Source: an uncultured Erythrobacter sp. | GTDB taxonomy: Bacteria > Pseudomonadota > Alphaproteobacteria > Sphingomonadales > Sphingomonadaceae | DNA length: 64,000 nt | Direction: 5' to 3' | Assembly: GCA_947502305.1 (NCBI GenBank) | Contig: CANMZA010000001.1 | Coordinates: forward strand, 1,612,001-1,676,000 | Notes under the pieces: model-generated | The model's database searches: none | What the model was told of the DNA's origin: nothing | What the model saw: the letters and a program-made list of their open reading frames with translations, nothing else | Shown here: positions 45,233 to 54,546 of the stretch, in pieces | How the letters are laid out: each line of letters begins with the position of its first letter | Position numbering within the stretch: the stretch's first letter is position 1 | Program-made: the position numbers and the translations under genes

Positions 45233-45802
45233 ATGCCCTATGACCCGCCGCCTTACCTTGCCGAATTGTCGCTTTCGCAGATTGCGCAGCAAGTGGCGCA
45301 GCGCAAATTGCCGCCGGTTTCAGAATGGTCGCCCGCCAAAATCGGCGAAAGCCATATGCGCATCGCCGCCGATGGCAGCTGGTATCACGAAGGCGGTTTG
45401 ATCCGCCGCCCGGCAATGGTCCGCGCCTTTTCCGGCCTGCTCACCCGTGATGATCCGGCGCAAGGCGGCGGCTATTGGCTCGTCACGCCGTTTGAGAAAT
45501 TGTCGATTGAGGTCGAAGACGCCGCTTTTATCGCCACCGATTGCCTGCAAAAAGACGGCGATTTGGTATTCCTGCTCAGCAGTGATGAAATGGTGATTGC
45601 CGGGCCCGATAACCGCCTGCGCGTGGCGGGCGATCCGGAAACTCCGGCGATTTACCTGCATGTGCGCGGCGGGTGTGAGGCGCGGCTGAACCGGTCGACC
45701 TATGTCCAATTGATCGAGATTGCTTTGGATGCGAATGACGATCATCTGGACAGCGGATTGATTGTCAGCAGCCAAGGCGCTCTGTTTGCGCTGATGCCTT
45801 AA
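45233..45802 (+). CDS. DUF1285 family protein
   Basis: This 189-residue protein matches DUF1285 by its conserved core: IAADGSWYHEGGLIRRPAMVRAFSGLL (W-x-H-x-G-x-x-I-R-R), YWLVTPFEKLSIEVEDAAF and a closing LNRSTYVQLIEIA segment. Members are typically about 180-190 residues, cytoplasmic and of unknown function, often beside a Nudix hydrolase and CCA transferase gene as seen here. It is followed by the Nudix gene after 20 bp, and the three genes run in the same direction. Confidence 0.87.
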   Translation: MPYDPPPYLAELSLSQIAQQVAQRKLPPVSEWSPAKIGESHMRIAADGSWYHEGGLIRRPAMVRAFSGLLTRDDPAQGGGYWLVTPFEKLSIEVEDAAFIATDCLQKDGDLVFLLSSDEMVIAGPDNRLRVAGDPETPAIYLHVRGGCEARLNRSTYVQLIEIALDANDDHLDSGLIVSSQGALFALMP

Positions 45803-45822
45803 TTGCCGCAATAGGCCGCCGC

Positions 45823-46428
45823 ATGAGCACCCTTTTCGATAGGCTGAGCGCGCTGTTTGAAGAAGGCCATGCGCGCAATGTGCCCGGCCTGATGACAGAC
45901 ACGCAATTTGTGGATGGCGGCGGGCAAACACCGGCGGCGGTTTTGATTGCGGTGACGGACCGGCCCGAACCCGGCGTGATCCTGACGCAGCGCCCGCGCG
46001 GCATGCGCAGCCATCCCGGCCAAGTCGCCTTTCCCGGCGGAAAACTGGACCCCGGCGAAGACGCCGTGACCGCCGCCCTGCGCGAGGCGGAGGAGGAATT
46101 GGCCTTGCCCAGAGCCGCCGTGCGCGTGATCGGGACCAGCGACCTTTACCAGACCGGCACCGGTTTTGATGTGACCCCGGTTCTTGCGGTGGTGCCGCCC
46201 GATCTCAAATTGACGCCCAATCCCGATGAAGTCGAAGCCTGGTTTGAGGCACCCTTATCGCTGCTGCTCAATCCTGACAGTTGGGATAGCAATGAGGTGT
46301 TTTGGCGCGGCGCGATGCGGCATTATCTTGAGATGGATTATGACGGCTTTCGCATCTGGGGCGTGACCGCGGCGATCCTGTCAAACCTCTCCCAACGTAT
46401 TCCTTTGGACGCCTTTCGGGATGTTTAG
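45823..46428 (+). CDS. Nudix hydrolase, CoA pyrophosphatase type
   Basis: The 201-residue enzyme carries a full Nudix box, GGKLDPGEDAVTAALREAEEEL, broken here as Gly-x5-Glu-x7-REAEEEL (about residues 68-90). The preceding LTQRPRGMRSHPGQVAFPGG is the UPF0035/CoA-diphosphatase signature. It should hydrolyse CoA or CoA esters to phosphopantetheine and 3',5'-ADP. It is the middle gene of the DUF1285-Nudix-CCA cluster. Confidence 0.92.
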   Translation: MSTLFDRLSALFEEGHARNVPGLMTDTQFVDGGGQTPAAVLIAVTDRPEPGVILTQRPRGMRSHPGQVAFPGGKLDPGEDAVTAALREAEEELALPRAAVRVIGTSDLYQTGTGFDVTPVLAVVPPDLKLTPNPDEVEAWFEAPLSLLLNPDSWDSNEVFWRGAMRHYLEMDYDGFRIWGVTAAILSNLSQRIPLDAFRDV

Positions 46429-46499
46429 AGGCGCTTAACGCACGCATCCGGCAAGGCTGGGCTTGCCCGCAATGCCGCTTTGCTATTAGCGGTGGGGCT

Positions 46500-47696
46500 G
46501 TGAACACGTCTCTTTCTTCTTCGGATTGGCACCAGGCTGCTGAATGGCCGCGCCGTGCTGGGCTGCGCGCGCTGACGGCGGCTTTGGGGGCGGATAATAT
46601 ACGCTGGGTCGGCGGCGCGGTGCGCGATACGTTGATCGGCATGGCGGTGCACGATGTCGATTGCGCGACATTGCACACGCCAGACACCGTGATCGACCTG
46701 TGCAAGGCGGCGGGCATACGCACCGTGCCAACGGGGATCGACCACGGGACGGTCACCGCCGTGCTGGATGATGGCCCGGTCGAAGTCACCACTTTGCGCC
46801 GCGATGTCGCCACCGATGGCCGCCGCGCGGTTGTCGCCTTTGCCAGCGATTGGCGCGAGGATGCGGCGCGGCGCGATTTCACCATCAATGCGCTCTATGC
46901 CCACCCCGAAACGATGGAAATTTCCGATTATTTCGGCGGCCTCGATGATCTGGCCGCGCGCCGTGTGCGGTTCATTGGCGATGCGCGTGAACGAATTGCG
47001 GAGGATCATTTGCGGATCCTGCGATATTACCGGTTTCAGGCGCGGTTCGGCGCGGATCTGGATGCGGTGGCGGAGGACGCCTGCGCTGATTTGGCGAGCA
47101 CTTTAAAAGGGCTCAGCCGTGAACGTGTGGCGTCGGAATTGCTCTCTTTGCTCGCTCTGCCTGCGCCGTATGAAACCACCGCGCGGATGCGGGATCGCGG
47201 TGTCTTGGGCGTGATTTTGCCCGAAAGCTGCGCCGTGCATGTGCGGGCGCTGGAGGCGCTGATTGCGCAAGAAACGGTGCAAGATTTCGCGCCAGACGCT
47301 CTGCTTCGCCTTGCCGCTTTATTGCCGCCATCGCCCGATGTGGCGGCAGATGTGGCCGCGCGGCTGCGTCTGTCCCGGGCACAGCGCGCACGGCTGATTT
47401 CGGCGGCGGAACGGCTGAGCACGGATGCGCAGGATGTCTATGCGCTGGCTTACCGGCTGGGCACGCAGTTCGCGAGCGATCGGTTGCTGCTGCTGGGCGA
47501 AGATGCCCGCCGGATTGCTAATTGGCCGCGCCCGGTCTTCCCGCTCAAAGGCGGCGCGATTGTGGCGCGCGGCGTCGGTGCGGGGCCCGAGGTCGCGCGG
47601 ATTATGCAAGCGGTCGAACGAAGCTGGATCGAGGAAGGTTTCCCCGGCGAAACCCGCGTCCACGAATTGTTAAACGCGCAATTGAGCGCCTCCTGA
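46500..47696 (+). CDS. cca: CCA tRNA nucleotidyltransferase
   Basis: The 398-residue class II nucleotidyltransferase adds or repairs the 3' CCA of tRNAs. The head domain shows IRWVGGAVRDTLIGM followed by HDVDCATLHTPD (the DxD metal site), then RRDFTINALYAHPE and a FIGDARERIAEDHLRILRYYRFQARFG segment, all typical. The C-terminal half has shorter, less conserved helical modules and no HD phosphohydrolase domain. Start is GTG 46500. It could alternatively act as poly(A) polymerase, but length and motif spacing favour the CCA enzyme. It lies 71 bp after the Nudix gene. Confidence 0.92.
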   Translation: MNTSLSSSDWHQAAEWPRRAGLRALTAALGADNIRWVGGAVRDTLIGMAVHDVDCATLHTPDTVIDLCKAAGIRTVPTGIDHGTVTAVLDDGPVEVTTLRRDVATDGRRAVVAFASDWREDAARRDFTINALYAHPETMEISDYFGGLDDLAARRVRFIGDARERIAEDHLRILRYYRFQARFGADLDAVAEDACADLASTLKGLSRERVASELLSLLALPAPYETTARMRDRGVLGVILPESCAVHVRALEALIAQETVQDFAPDALLRLAALLPPSPDVAADVAARLRLSRAQRARLISAAERLSTDAQDVYALAYRLGTQFASDRLLLLGEDARRIANWPRPVFPLKGGAIVARGVGAGPEVARIMQAVERSWIEEGFPGETRVHELLNAQLSAS

Positions 47697-47926
47697 GCGG
47701 GCCCAAACAGCGGCGTTAAGGCCAGCTTCACTCATTGCCGGCCATAGTCTCCTTTCACACTCACTGCTCAAAATCACCGGTCCAAGTCACTGACTTGCCA
47801 CCCCTCTTCCCCCCAATTAGGGAACCACACGCAAGGCCCATCCATTGGACCTATTGTGCACCGCCGCCGGGCATTGCTGACACCGCAAATGCCGGGCGCG
47901 AAATTTAAACTGGAGAACAAAGAATA

Positions 47927-48535
47927 ATGATGCCGACAATGAAGTTTGCAAAGATTGCCGTTTTTGCCGCCGCCCTGCCCGCCGCCATGATGGCCGCCCC
48001 GATTGCCGCAAATGCGCAGGATGTCGGCACCACCGTAATGGGCAATGACGACGCACCAATCGGCACCGTTACCGCCAATGAAGGCGGCATTGTCACCGTC
48101 GACACTGGCAAACACAGCGCACCGCTCCCCGCAAATTTGCTGGCGGAGCGTGAAGGCAATTGGACCGTCAACGCAACGCAGGCGCAAATTAACGGCATGA
48201 TGGACGCACAAGTCGCCGCCGCCAATCAGGCGCGCGATGCCGCCTTGGTCGAAGGCGCAGCCGTGGTGAGCGCCGACGGCATGCCCGCAGGCACAGTCTT
48301 CACCGTGGACACCGCAGACACGGTGATCGTGCAAAACGAAGCGGGCATTATTACGCTGACCCGCGACACTTTCGCCGTGAACGCAGAGGGCGCTTTGATG
48401 GCGCTGTATTCCGCAGAACAGCTCGCGGCGAACACCGTTGAAGTTCCAGAAGGCGCGGAAATCCTGACCCCGGCGCAATTGGCCGCGAAAGAGGCGGCTG
48501 CGGCAGCGGAAGCTGCAGCGGATGCTGGCGCGTAA
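47927..48535 (+). CDS. Exported two-repeat protein of unknown function
   Basis: The 202-residue protein has a signal peptide (KFAKIAVFAAALPAAMMAAP, cleavage near ANAQD). The mature part contains two similar modules of about 60 residues: one from DDAPIGTVTANEGGIVTVD and one from DGMPAGTVFTVDTADTVIVQ, each a beta-rich start followed by an Ala-rich helix. The order resembles a small PRC-barrel-like half but is not a confident match. The C-terminus is almost pure Ala/Glu. A GGAGAAC site precedes the ATG. Repeat copy B begins 52 bases after the stop. Confidence 0.75.
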   Translation: MMPTMKFAKIAVFAAALPAAMMAAPIAANAQDVGTTVMGNDDAPIGTVTANEGGIVTVDTGKHSAPLPANLLAEREGNWTVNATQAQINGMMDAQVAAANQARDAALVEGAAVVSADGMPAGTVFTVDTADTVIVQNEAGIITLTRDTFAVNAEGALMALYSAEQLAANTVEVPEGAEILTPAQLAAKEAAAAAEAAADAGA

Positions 48536-48587
48536 ACTTTAACGCTAGAATGATTTACAGGACGCGGCTGCTCTTTGGAGCGGCCGC

Positions 48588-48705
48588 GTTTTTGTTTGCG
48601 CACCCCATCCGGGGTGCGATTTCCTCGCGCCTTCGGCGCTGCGGGCGCGCGCCTTTGTTCTTTGGCGCGCTTGCGGTCGCTGCGCGACCGAGCTCCGCCA
48701 TCAAG
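48588..48705 (+). repeat. Structured dispersed repeat, copy B
   Basis: Nearly identical to copy A in layout. Hairpin 1 is CGCACCCC-ATCC-GGGGTGCG, then GCGCC-TTC-GGCGC, CGCGCC/GGCGCG and CGGTCGC-TGC-GCGACCG, where two stem pairs differ from copy A but still pair. Forms a tail-to-tail pair with copy F. Confidence 0.87.
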
Positions 48706-48740
48706 CAGATGAGTTAACGCCATTCCTGAGTATTAGGGAT

Positions 48741-48862
48741 GCGCTGGTTCGGCTGTGAAGCAGCCGCAAGGGCGACCGCCCGCCCGCAGGTGCACCGCAG
48801 CGAAGCGAAGGGATCAGCGCCGAGGACGATCGCCCGGATGGGCGATCGAAACACAAAGACTC
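48741..48862 (-). repeat. Structured dispersed repeat, copy F
   Basis: Minus-strand copy starting 56 bases after the parC stop. Hairpin 1 is CGATCGCCC-ATCC-GGGCGATCG (9 bp perfect, different bases from A and B), hairpin 3 GGGC-GGTC-GCCC, and the last hairpin CGGCTG/CAGCCG. Its 5' lead GAGTCTTTGTGTTTCG is shared only with copy G. Confidence 0.87.
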
Positions 48863-48918
48863 CCGGCCGCTGCCAAACTCAAACCTCAGCGTTGCAAACC
48901 CTTCAACGCCCTCGCTAA

Positions 48919-51219
48919 TCACCCAAACCGATTATCTTTCGGGAACCCTTGCGGCGGCATCCTTCCGGCGGCTCCGCGAGCGACCTTCCATTGCCAGATG
49001 TCGTTCTCTGTCCGCGTGCGCTCGCCTGATCCGCCCATTTGCCAGCTCAGCCCGTCGGCCAGCACAAATGTCGTCGCATCCGACAATCCGCCATCGCGGT
49101 ATCGTTGCAGCATAACGCCCTGGCCCCGCGCCATCACCGGCATTTCTTCAAGGTTGAACACGATCAACTTGCGGTTGTCTCCTACCGCTGCGACGTGATC
49201 ATCGCCTTGTGGCACTTCGCGGATCACTTGCAGGGCGGCATTGCCTTTCAGGTTCACGACCTGCTTGCCCTTCTTGGTCTCCGCCAACAGTTCTTTCGTC
49301 TCCGCCAAGAACCCTTTGCCATTGCTGGAAGCGAGCAGCAGTCGGCCGCCTTCCTTGTGCACCAGCATTTTTGCGATCGAGGCATCGCTTTCGAGGTCGA
49401 TCATCGTGCGGACCGGCTCCCCAAACCCGCGCGCACCGGGCAATTTGTCACAACCAAGCGTGAAGAACCGCCCATCAGAACCCGCGATCAGCAGCTTATC
49501 GGTCGTTTGCGCATGCAGGATGAAGGCCAGCGCATCGCCTTCTTTATATTTAAACTCCTGCGCCAGATCGACGTGGCCTTTCGCGGCCCTGATCCACCCT
49601 TTTTGCGACAAGATCACCGTCACCGGCTCTTTCTCGATCATCGCGTCCATCGAAAATTCGACCATCGGGGCCGCCTCTTCAATCCGCGTGCGCCGCGCGC
49701 CCAGCTTCGTTTCCTCGGCATAATCCTTACGCAGAGCGCGCAGGTCTTTCTTCAATCGTGTGCGTTGGCGCGCCGGGCTGTCGAGCAGTTTTTGCAGATC
49801 GTCTTGCTCTGCCAGCAAATCGTCCTTTTCCCCGCGCAGCTGCATCTCCTCCAGCTTGCGCAAAGACCGCAAACGCATATTGAGGATCGCTTCTGTCTGA
49901 CGGTCCGTCAGGCTAAATTCCGCCATCATCACCGTCTTTGGCTCATCCTCATATCGGATGATCTCAATCACCCTGTCGAGGTTGAGGAAGGCGATAATAT
50001 AGCCCTCCACCAGCTCCAACCGGCGGGTGATTTGATCCAGCCGGTATTGGGTGCGGCGCTGCAAAATCTCGATTTGCGCGCGCGTCCAGTTTTCCAGCAG
50101 CTCCTTCAGCCCCATCACCATCGGGGTCCGCGTCGCGTCAAGGACGTTCATATTGAGCCCAAAGCGGGTCTCCATATCCGTCAGTTTAAAGACGCTTTCC
50201 TTCAGCAATTCCGGATCAACATTGCGGCTGCGCGGGACCAGGACGATGCGAATGCTCTCATCGCTCTCATCGCGCACATCCTCAAGAATTGGCAATTTCT
50301 TATCGGCAATGGCTTGCGCGATCTGTTCGATCAGCTTGCCCTTGGCGACCTGATACGGAATTTCGGTGATCACCAATTGCCATTGACCCCCGCCCAGACG
50401 TTCAATCCCGGCCGCCACATCTTCTGGTTTCTCTGCCTCAGGCGCGTGGAACACGCCGCGCAAACGAAATGATCCGCGCCCGGTAAGATAAGCGTGCGAG
50501 ATCACCTCAGCGCTGTCGATGACTTGGCCGCCCGTGGCAAAATCGGGACCCTTCATCAGCTCCATCAACCGGTCATGTTCGACATGCGGATTATCGATCA
50601 ATTCCAGCGTCGCATCGATCACTTCTGCAACATTGTGCGATGGGATATTGGTCGCCATGCCCACCGCAATCCCGCTTGACCCATTGGCCAGCAGGTTGGG
50701 GAACAGGCCCGGCATCAATTCCGGCTCTTCTTCCTCACCATTATAGGTCGGAATGAAATCAACCGTGCCCGCATCCAGCCCTTCCATCAGGTGCATCGCG
50801 GTTTTGGTCAGGCGCGCCTCTGTATAACGATACGCCGCCGCATTATCGCCATCGACATTGCCGAAATTCCCCTGCCCCTCCACCAAAGGATAGCGCAGCG
50901 AGAAATCCTGAGCGAGCCGCACCATCGCATCATAAGCGGCGGTGTCGCCATGCGGGTGATATTTACCGATCACCTCGCCGACAACACGCGCGGATTTCTT
51001 AAATGTGTTCGACGGATCCAGCTTTAACTGACGCATGGTCCACAGCAGCCGGCGATGAACCGGTTTCAAACCATCGCGCAAATCCGGCAGCGACCGGGCG
51101 GTGATCGTGGACAGCGCATAGACCAAATACCGTTCCGACAAAGCGGCATCGAACGGCGCGTCAACGATGGCGTCGAATTCATCAGGATTGGAATCGGAAG
51201 TGTCGGTCGGATTAGCCAT
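48919..51219 (-). CDS. parC: DNA topoisomerase IV subunit A
   Basis: This 766-residue type IIA topoisomerase subunit decatenates daughter chromosomes. The N-terminal breakage-reunion domain has [30 protein letters not shown] (quinolone-resistance region) and [11 protein letters not shown] with the active-site Tyr. The C-terminal beta-pinwheel is shorter than that of GyrA and lacks a recognisable GyrA box. The length (about 766 against about 900 for alphaproteobacterial GyrA) and this absence favour ParC over GyrA. ATG 51219. Confidence 0.92.
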   Translation of the reverse strand: MANPTDTSDSNPDEFDAIVDAPFDAALSERYLVYALSTITARSLPDLRDGLKPVHRRLLWTMRQLKLDPSNTFKKSARVVGEVIGKYHPHGDTAAYDAMVRLAQDFSLRYPLVEGQGNFGNVDGDNAAAYRYTEARLTKTAMHLMEGLDAGTVDFIPTYNGEEEEPELMPGLFPNLLANGSSGIAVGMATNIPSHNVAEVIDATLELIDNPHVEHDRLMELMKGPDFATGGQVIDSAEVISHAYLTGRGSFRLRGVFHAPEAEKPEDVAAGIERLGGGQWQLVITEIPYQVAKGKLIEQIAQAIADKKLPILEDVRDESDESIRIVLVPRSRNVDPELLKESVFKLTDMETRFGLNMNVLDATRTPMVMGLKELLENWTRAQIEILQRRTQYRLDQITRRLELVEGYIIAFLNLDRVIEIIRYEDEPKTVMMAEFSLTDRQTEAILNMRLRSLRKLEEMQLRGEKDDLLAEQDDLQKLLDSPARQRTRLKKDLRALRKDYAEETKLGARRTRIEEAAPMVEFSMDAMIEKEPVTVILSQKGWIRAAKGHVDLAQEFKYKEGDALAFILHAQTTDKLLIAGSDGRFFTLGCDKLPGARGFGEPVRTMIDLESDASIAKMLVHKEGGRLLLASSNGKGFLAETKELLAETKKGKQVVNLKGNAALQVIREVPQGDDHVAAVGDNRKLIVFNLEEMPVMARGQGVMLQRYRDGGLSDATTFVLADGLSWQMGGSGERTRTENDIWQWKVARGAAGRMPPQGFPKDNRFG

Positions 51220-51402
51220 GCGGTGTGCTTAGCAATGTGGCGCGCGCTGAGGGAGAGGCGTTTCCACAGGAATAGAAGGCGGATTTGGCCCGCTAAAATG
51301 AAGGGGGTTGAATTGTGGCGCAAATGTGGCAGAAATATGGCGAGAATAAGGCGAATCCCTATAACCCGCCTCATTCTCACCCCGTATTTGAGGAGAGAAT
51401 TG

Positions 51403-52332
51403 ATGAAAAAATGGAAGTTATCAGCCGCAATTGTGTTCGCCGTCAGCACCTTGACGCTTGCCGCGTGCAGCGATGCGAGCGATGCGAGCGATCCTGCCGC
51501 GAGCTACACCGACGCTTCTGCTGATATTGGCTATGAAGCGGAAATGGCCGCCGCCGAAATGGCAGACGCGCAAACGGCAGACGCAGGCGGCTCCGCTATC
51601 CCCCAGCTTGCCGATATTGGCGTCAACGTACCCAAACTCTCCTACACTTACGAATATCGTTGGCGCATGGCGGCGGAGGAAATCGGATCTTTGCAACGTC
51701 GCCATGCCAGCCTGTGCGAACAGCAAGGCATGGGCGCCTGCCAGATTTTGGGCATGACCAAGACTGGCGAAGAGGCGGATGAGGTCCAAGGCGTGCTCGA
51801 AATGGCCGTTGCCAGCCGCCAAGCGCGCGCCTTTGGCGCATTGCTAGAGGACGAAGCGCAAGATGCAGGCGCAGAGCAAATTGCCGCAGAGATCGCGTCA
51901 GAAGAATTGTCCAAGCGCATTGTCGACACAGAAGCCCGGCTGCGCGCGCGTACAGAATTGAGGGATAGGTTGATGACAGCGTTAGCGGCGCAGCGCGGCA
52001 CAGTCGAAGAAATGGTTGAAGCGGAACGCAGTGTGGCGCGGGTCAATGAAGAAATCGACCAAGCGCGCAGCTGGCTCACCGAAATGGAGGGGCGCGTCGC
52101 CTATAGCAGGATCACAGTTCGCTATGAAACGGGCGTCCCGATTACCAATGATTTCCTGACCCCGGTTCAAAGCGCGGTTGGCGCTCTGGGTTCGATCCTT
52201 GGGTTCATGTTCGCCGGTCTGATCTTAATCGGATCCGTGGTTCTGCCAATCGGCCTGATCGTTTGGGGCATTGGCAAAGCCGGGCGCAGGATGGCTCAAG
52301 GCTCTGATCTGTCCGCAGAAACGCCAGCATAA
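51403..52332 (+). CDS. DUF4349 domain lipoprotein
   Basis: From ATG 51403 (site AGGAGAG) the product is 309 residues: lipoprotein signal with lipobox LTLAACSD, an Ala/Asp/Glu-rich spacer, then a DUF4349 domain (about residues 80-260) with a long coiled coil (RIVDTEARLRARTELRDRLM, VEEMVEAERSVARVNEEIDQAR), RVAYSRITVRYE and a final C-terminal membrane helix (FMFAGLILIGSVVLPIGLIVWG). It would be anchored at both ends in the envelope. Function is unknown. It ends 10 bp from the convergent sodium-channel gene. Confidence 0.87.
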   Translation: MKKWKLSAAIVFAVSTLTLAACSDASDASDPAASYTDASADIGYEAEMAAAEMADAQTADAGGSAIPQLADIGVNVPKLSYTYEYRWRMAAEEIGSLQRRHASLCEQQGMGACQILGMTKTGEEADEVQGVLEMAVASRQARAFGALLEDEAQDAGAEQIAAEIASEELSKRIVDTEARLRARTELRDRLMTALAAQRGTVEEMVEAERSVARVNEEIDQARSWLTEMEGRVAYSRITVRYETGVPITNDFLTPVQSAVGALGSILGFMFAGLILIGSVVLPIGLIVWGIGKAGRRMAQGSDLSAETPA

Positions 52333-52342
52333 ACTTGGGCCG

Positions 52343-53119
52343 TCAGTCGCCGCGTTCCCGCCGGAGCGCGGCGACCTCTTCCCTTAGCGCCTTTAGCTGC
52401 TCAATAATCATCTCACGCTCGCTATGCGCGTCGTCCTCGGTCGCCTCGGCCATGGCGTTCACGATCACACCGATAAACAGGTTGAGCACGATGAAACTGG
52501 TGATCAGGATGAACGGGACGAAGAACGCCCAAGCATAGGGAAACTCCTCCATCACCGGGCGGACAATCCCCATCGACCACGATTCCAGCGTCATAATCTG
52601 GAACAAAGAATAAAGCGACGCGCCCAGATTGCCGAACCATTCGGGGAATGCATCGCCGAACAATTTCGTCGCCATTACTGCGCTGATGTAAAAGAGCAGC
52701 AGCAGCATGACGATCACGGTCGCAATGCTGGGTATGGCGCTGAACAGGCCGACAATGACTTTGCGCATGCTGGGCACCACCGACACCAACCGCAATGCCC
52801 GCAAAATACGCAGAGCGCGCAGCACAGAGAATTGCGCGCCCGCAGGCAGCAGAGCCGCGCTGACGATGGCGAGGTCGAAAATGTTCCAACCGCTTTTGAA
52901 AAATGCGAGGCGATAGGCGAACAATTTGATTGCCAACTCGACCACAAAAATCGCCAAAGCAATAGTATCAAGCAGTGACACCGCCCCGCCCACCGCATCC
53001 ATCGCCGCGGGCGAAGTTTCGACCCCCAACCCGATGGCGTTGATGACAATCACCGCAATGATAAACCGTTCAAATCCAGCGGATTCGACGAGCGCTGCTG
53101 CGCGTTCTCGCAACGTCAT
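52343..53119 (-). CDS. Bacterial voltage-gated sodium channel (NaChBac/NavAb type)
   Basis: This 258-residue, six-helix channel subunit should form homotetramers. S1-S3 occupy about residues 15-90. S4 has regularly spaced Arg (VLRALRILRALRLVSVVPSMRKV). The pore has selectivity filter TLESWS (about residue 178), the same sequence as in NavAb and close to NaChBac, so Na+ selectivity is expected. S6 is VPFILITSFIVLNLFIGVIVNAMAEA broken into the usual hydrophobic run, followed by the acidic neck and a C-terminal coiled coil (EREMIIEQLKALREEVAALRRE), which assembles the tetramer. Related channels help with motility and pH homeostasis in alkaline or marine bacteria. Confidence 0.92.
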   Translation of the reverse strand: MTLRERAAALVESAGFERFIIAVIVINAIGLGVETSPAAMDAVGGAVSLLDTIALAIFVVELAIKLFAYRLAFFKSGWNIFDLAIVSAALLPAGAQFSVLRALRILRALRLVSVVPSMRKVIVGLFSAIPSIATVIVMLLLLFYISAVMATKLFGDAFPEWFGNLGASLYSLFQIMTLESWSMGIVRPVMEEFPYAWAFFVPFILITSFIVLNLFIGVIVNAMAEATEDDAHSEREMIIEQLKALREEVAALRRERGD

Positions 53120-53128
53120 AATCTGTCC

Positions 53129-53464
53129 CTAAAGCCCGCGCGCATCTGTGCTTTCGCCCGGCACGCTGACGGTCAAACCGTCCAGCTCTGGGGAAAGGTC
53201 GATCTGGCACGAAAGGCGGCTCGTCCGGCGCGCACCTGCGGCGAAATCGAGCATATCTTCTTCTTCTTCGCTGGCCTCGGTCAGCCGCGCAAACCATTCC
53301 GCCGCGACGATCACGTGGCAGGTTGAGCACGCCATTTGCCCCTCGCACGTCCCTTCGAGCGGCAATCCGGCCGCTTGGCCGAGTTTTAGCAAATTGTCGC
53401 CCGCCTCCCCTTCGGCATCAATCCGGTTGCCGCGCGGGTCGATAAATGTGACTTTTAGCCCCAC
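53129..53464 (-). CDS. 2Fe-2S ferredoxin (adrenodoxin type)
   Basis: The 111-residue ferredoxin ligates its cluster with CEGQMACSTC and a downstream Cys in SRLSCQID, the C-x5-C-x2-C...C arrangement of ISC/adrenodoxin ferredoxins. Start is GTG 53464, with AAGGAG eight bases before it. It overlaps the end of the cysteine desulfurase gene by ten bases, so the two are translated together. The pairing suggests electron supply for iron-sulfur cluster assembly. Confidence 0.92.
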   Translation of the reverse strand: MGLKVTFIDPRGNRIDAEGEAGDNLLKLGQAAGLPLEGTCEGQMACSTCHVIVAAEWFARLTEASEEEEDMLDFAAGARRTSRLSCQIDLSPELDGLTVSVPGESTDARGL

Positions 53465-54546
53465 TTTTCTTGCTCCTTAACCGCCGCATTTATTGCGCTG
53501 GCGGCCTGTTCGATATCATCCATGGTCGTATATCGGCTCCACCCCAGACGGACCGAGTTTTTGGCCTGTTTGTCGGTGAGGCCGATGGATTTCAAGACAT
53601 GGCTGGGCCGGCCTGATCCGCTGGCGCAGGCGCTGCCGGCGGAAAACATGACATTGCGGCAATCGCTCATCAAACGCGCGACATCCAATCCATCGCGCCG
53701 GATGTTGAGATTTCCATGCCACCGTGCGGAGGCGCCACCGTTTAAGTCCCAATCGGCGAACAATTCGCGCGCGCGGGTCCACAGCTTTTCGGCATGCTCT
53801 GCGTCTTGCACCATGCGTTCTGCCGCGATTTGCGCAGCCGCGCCGAAACCCGCAATCAGAGCAGGCGACAAAGTGCCGGAGCGCAAGCCCGCCTCTTGCC
53901 CGCCGCCGGTTTGCTGCTGTTTCAATTCTACGCCGTCTCGCACCCACAAGGCGCCGATGCCTTTCGGCCCGTGAAGTTTGTGCGCGCTGACAGCGATCAT
54001 ATCAGCCGGGGCGACGGGCATTTTCCCGTAAGCCTGCACCGCGTCGATCAAGAACAGGGCATTGGCCTCTTTCGCGCGGCGGTGCCAATCAGTGCTGAGT
54101 TGGATGGTGCCGATTTCGTTATTCACCTGCATGACCGCGACCAGCCGCGTGTTTGCGGGCAAGTCTTGCGCGGGGTCGCAAATGCCGTCTTTATCGACGC
54201 TGAGGATATGGTGATCACCAGCATCTTTGGCCGTGTCACCAACAGCGGAATGTTCGGTAGCAGAGAACGCGGCTGTGCCAGTTTTCCCGCCGCTCGCGCT
54301 GCCCCGGATTGCCAAATTCAACGCTTCGGTTGCGCCGCCGGTAAAGATCACCTGTCCGCCCGGCGGAAACAAAGCCGCCACCCGGTCGCGCGCCAATTCC
54401 ACCGCTGCTGCGGCCTGACGGCCCATCCGGTGCGGGGAATGGGGATTGCCAAACCCGGTGCCATCCGCCCCGTCCAGCCAGCGCAGCATCGCATCGCGGG
54501 CCTCCGGCGCGAGGGGCGTTGTCGCCTGATTATCGAGATAGATCAT
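53455..54546 (-). CDS. Cysteine desulfurase family protein (IscS/NifS-like), second copy
   Basis: This 363-residue class V aminotransferase removes sulfur from cysteine as an enzyme-bound persulfide. It starts at MIYLDNQATTPLAPEA (ATG 54546, overlapping the upstream stop as ATGA). GFGNPHSPHRMG, TGGATEALNLAI, the PLP Lys in SAHKLHGPKGIGALW and the persulfide Cys in SAGSACASGSGRPSH are all present. Longer upstream sequence in this frame is not coding-like. It is arranged in tandem with a related gene and followed by a ferredoxin. Confidence 0.92.
   Translation of the reverse strand: MIYLDNQATTPLAPEARDAMLRWLDGADGTGFGNPHSPHRMGRQAAAAVELARDRVAALFPPGGQVIFTGGATEALNLAIRGSASGGKTGTAAFSATEHSAVGDTAKDAGDHHILSVDKDGICDPAQDLPANTRLVAVMQVNNEIGTIQLSTDWHRRAKEANALFLIDAVQAYGKMPVAPADMIAVSAHKLHGPKGIGALWVRDGVELKQQQTGGGQEAGLRSGTLSPALIAGFGAAAQIAAERMVQDAEHAEKLWTRARELFADWDLNGGASARWHGNLNIRRDGLDVARLMSDCRNVMFSAGSACASGSGRPSHVLKSIGLTDKQAKNSVRLGWSRYTTMDDIEQAASAINAAVKEQEKWG

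Noticed and set aside
49039-50472. 477-codon plus-strand frame
   Set aside because: It lies antisense within parC, is rich in Arg, His and Gln, and has no recognisable domain. Long antisense frames are common in GC-rich DNA.
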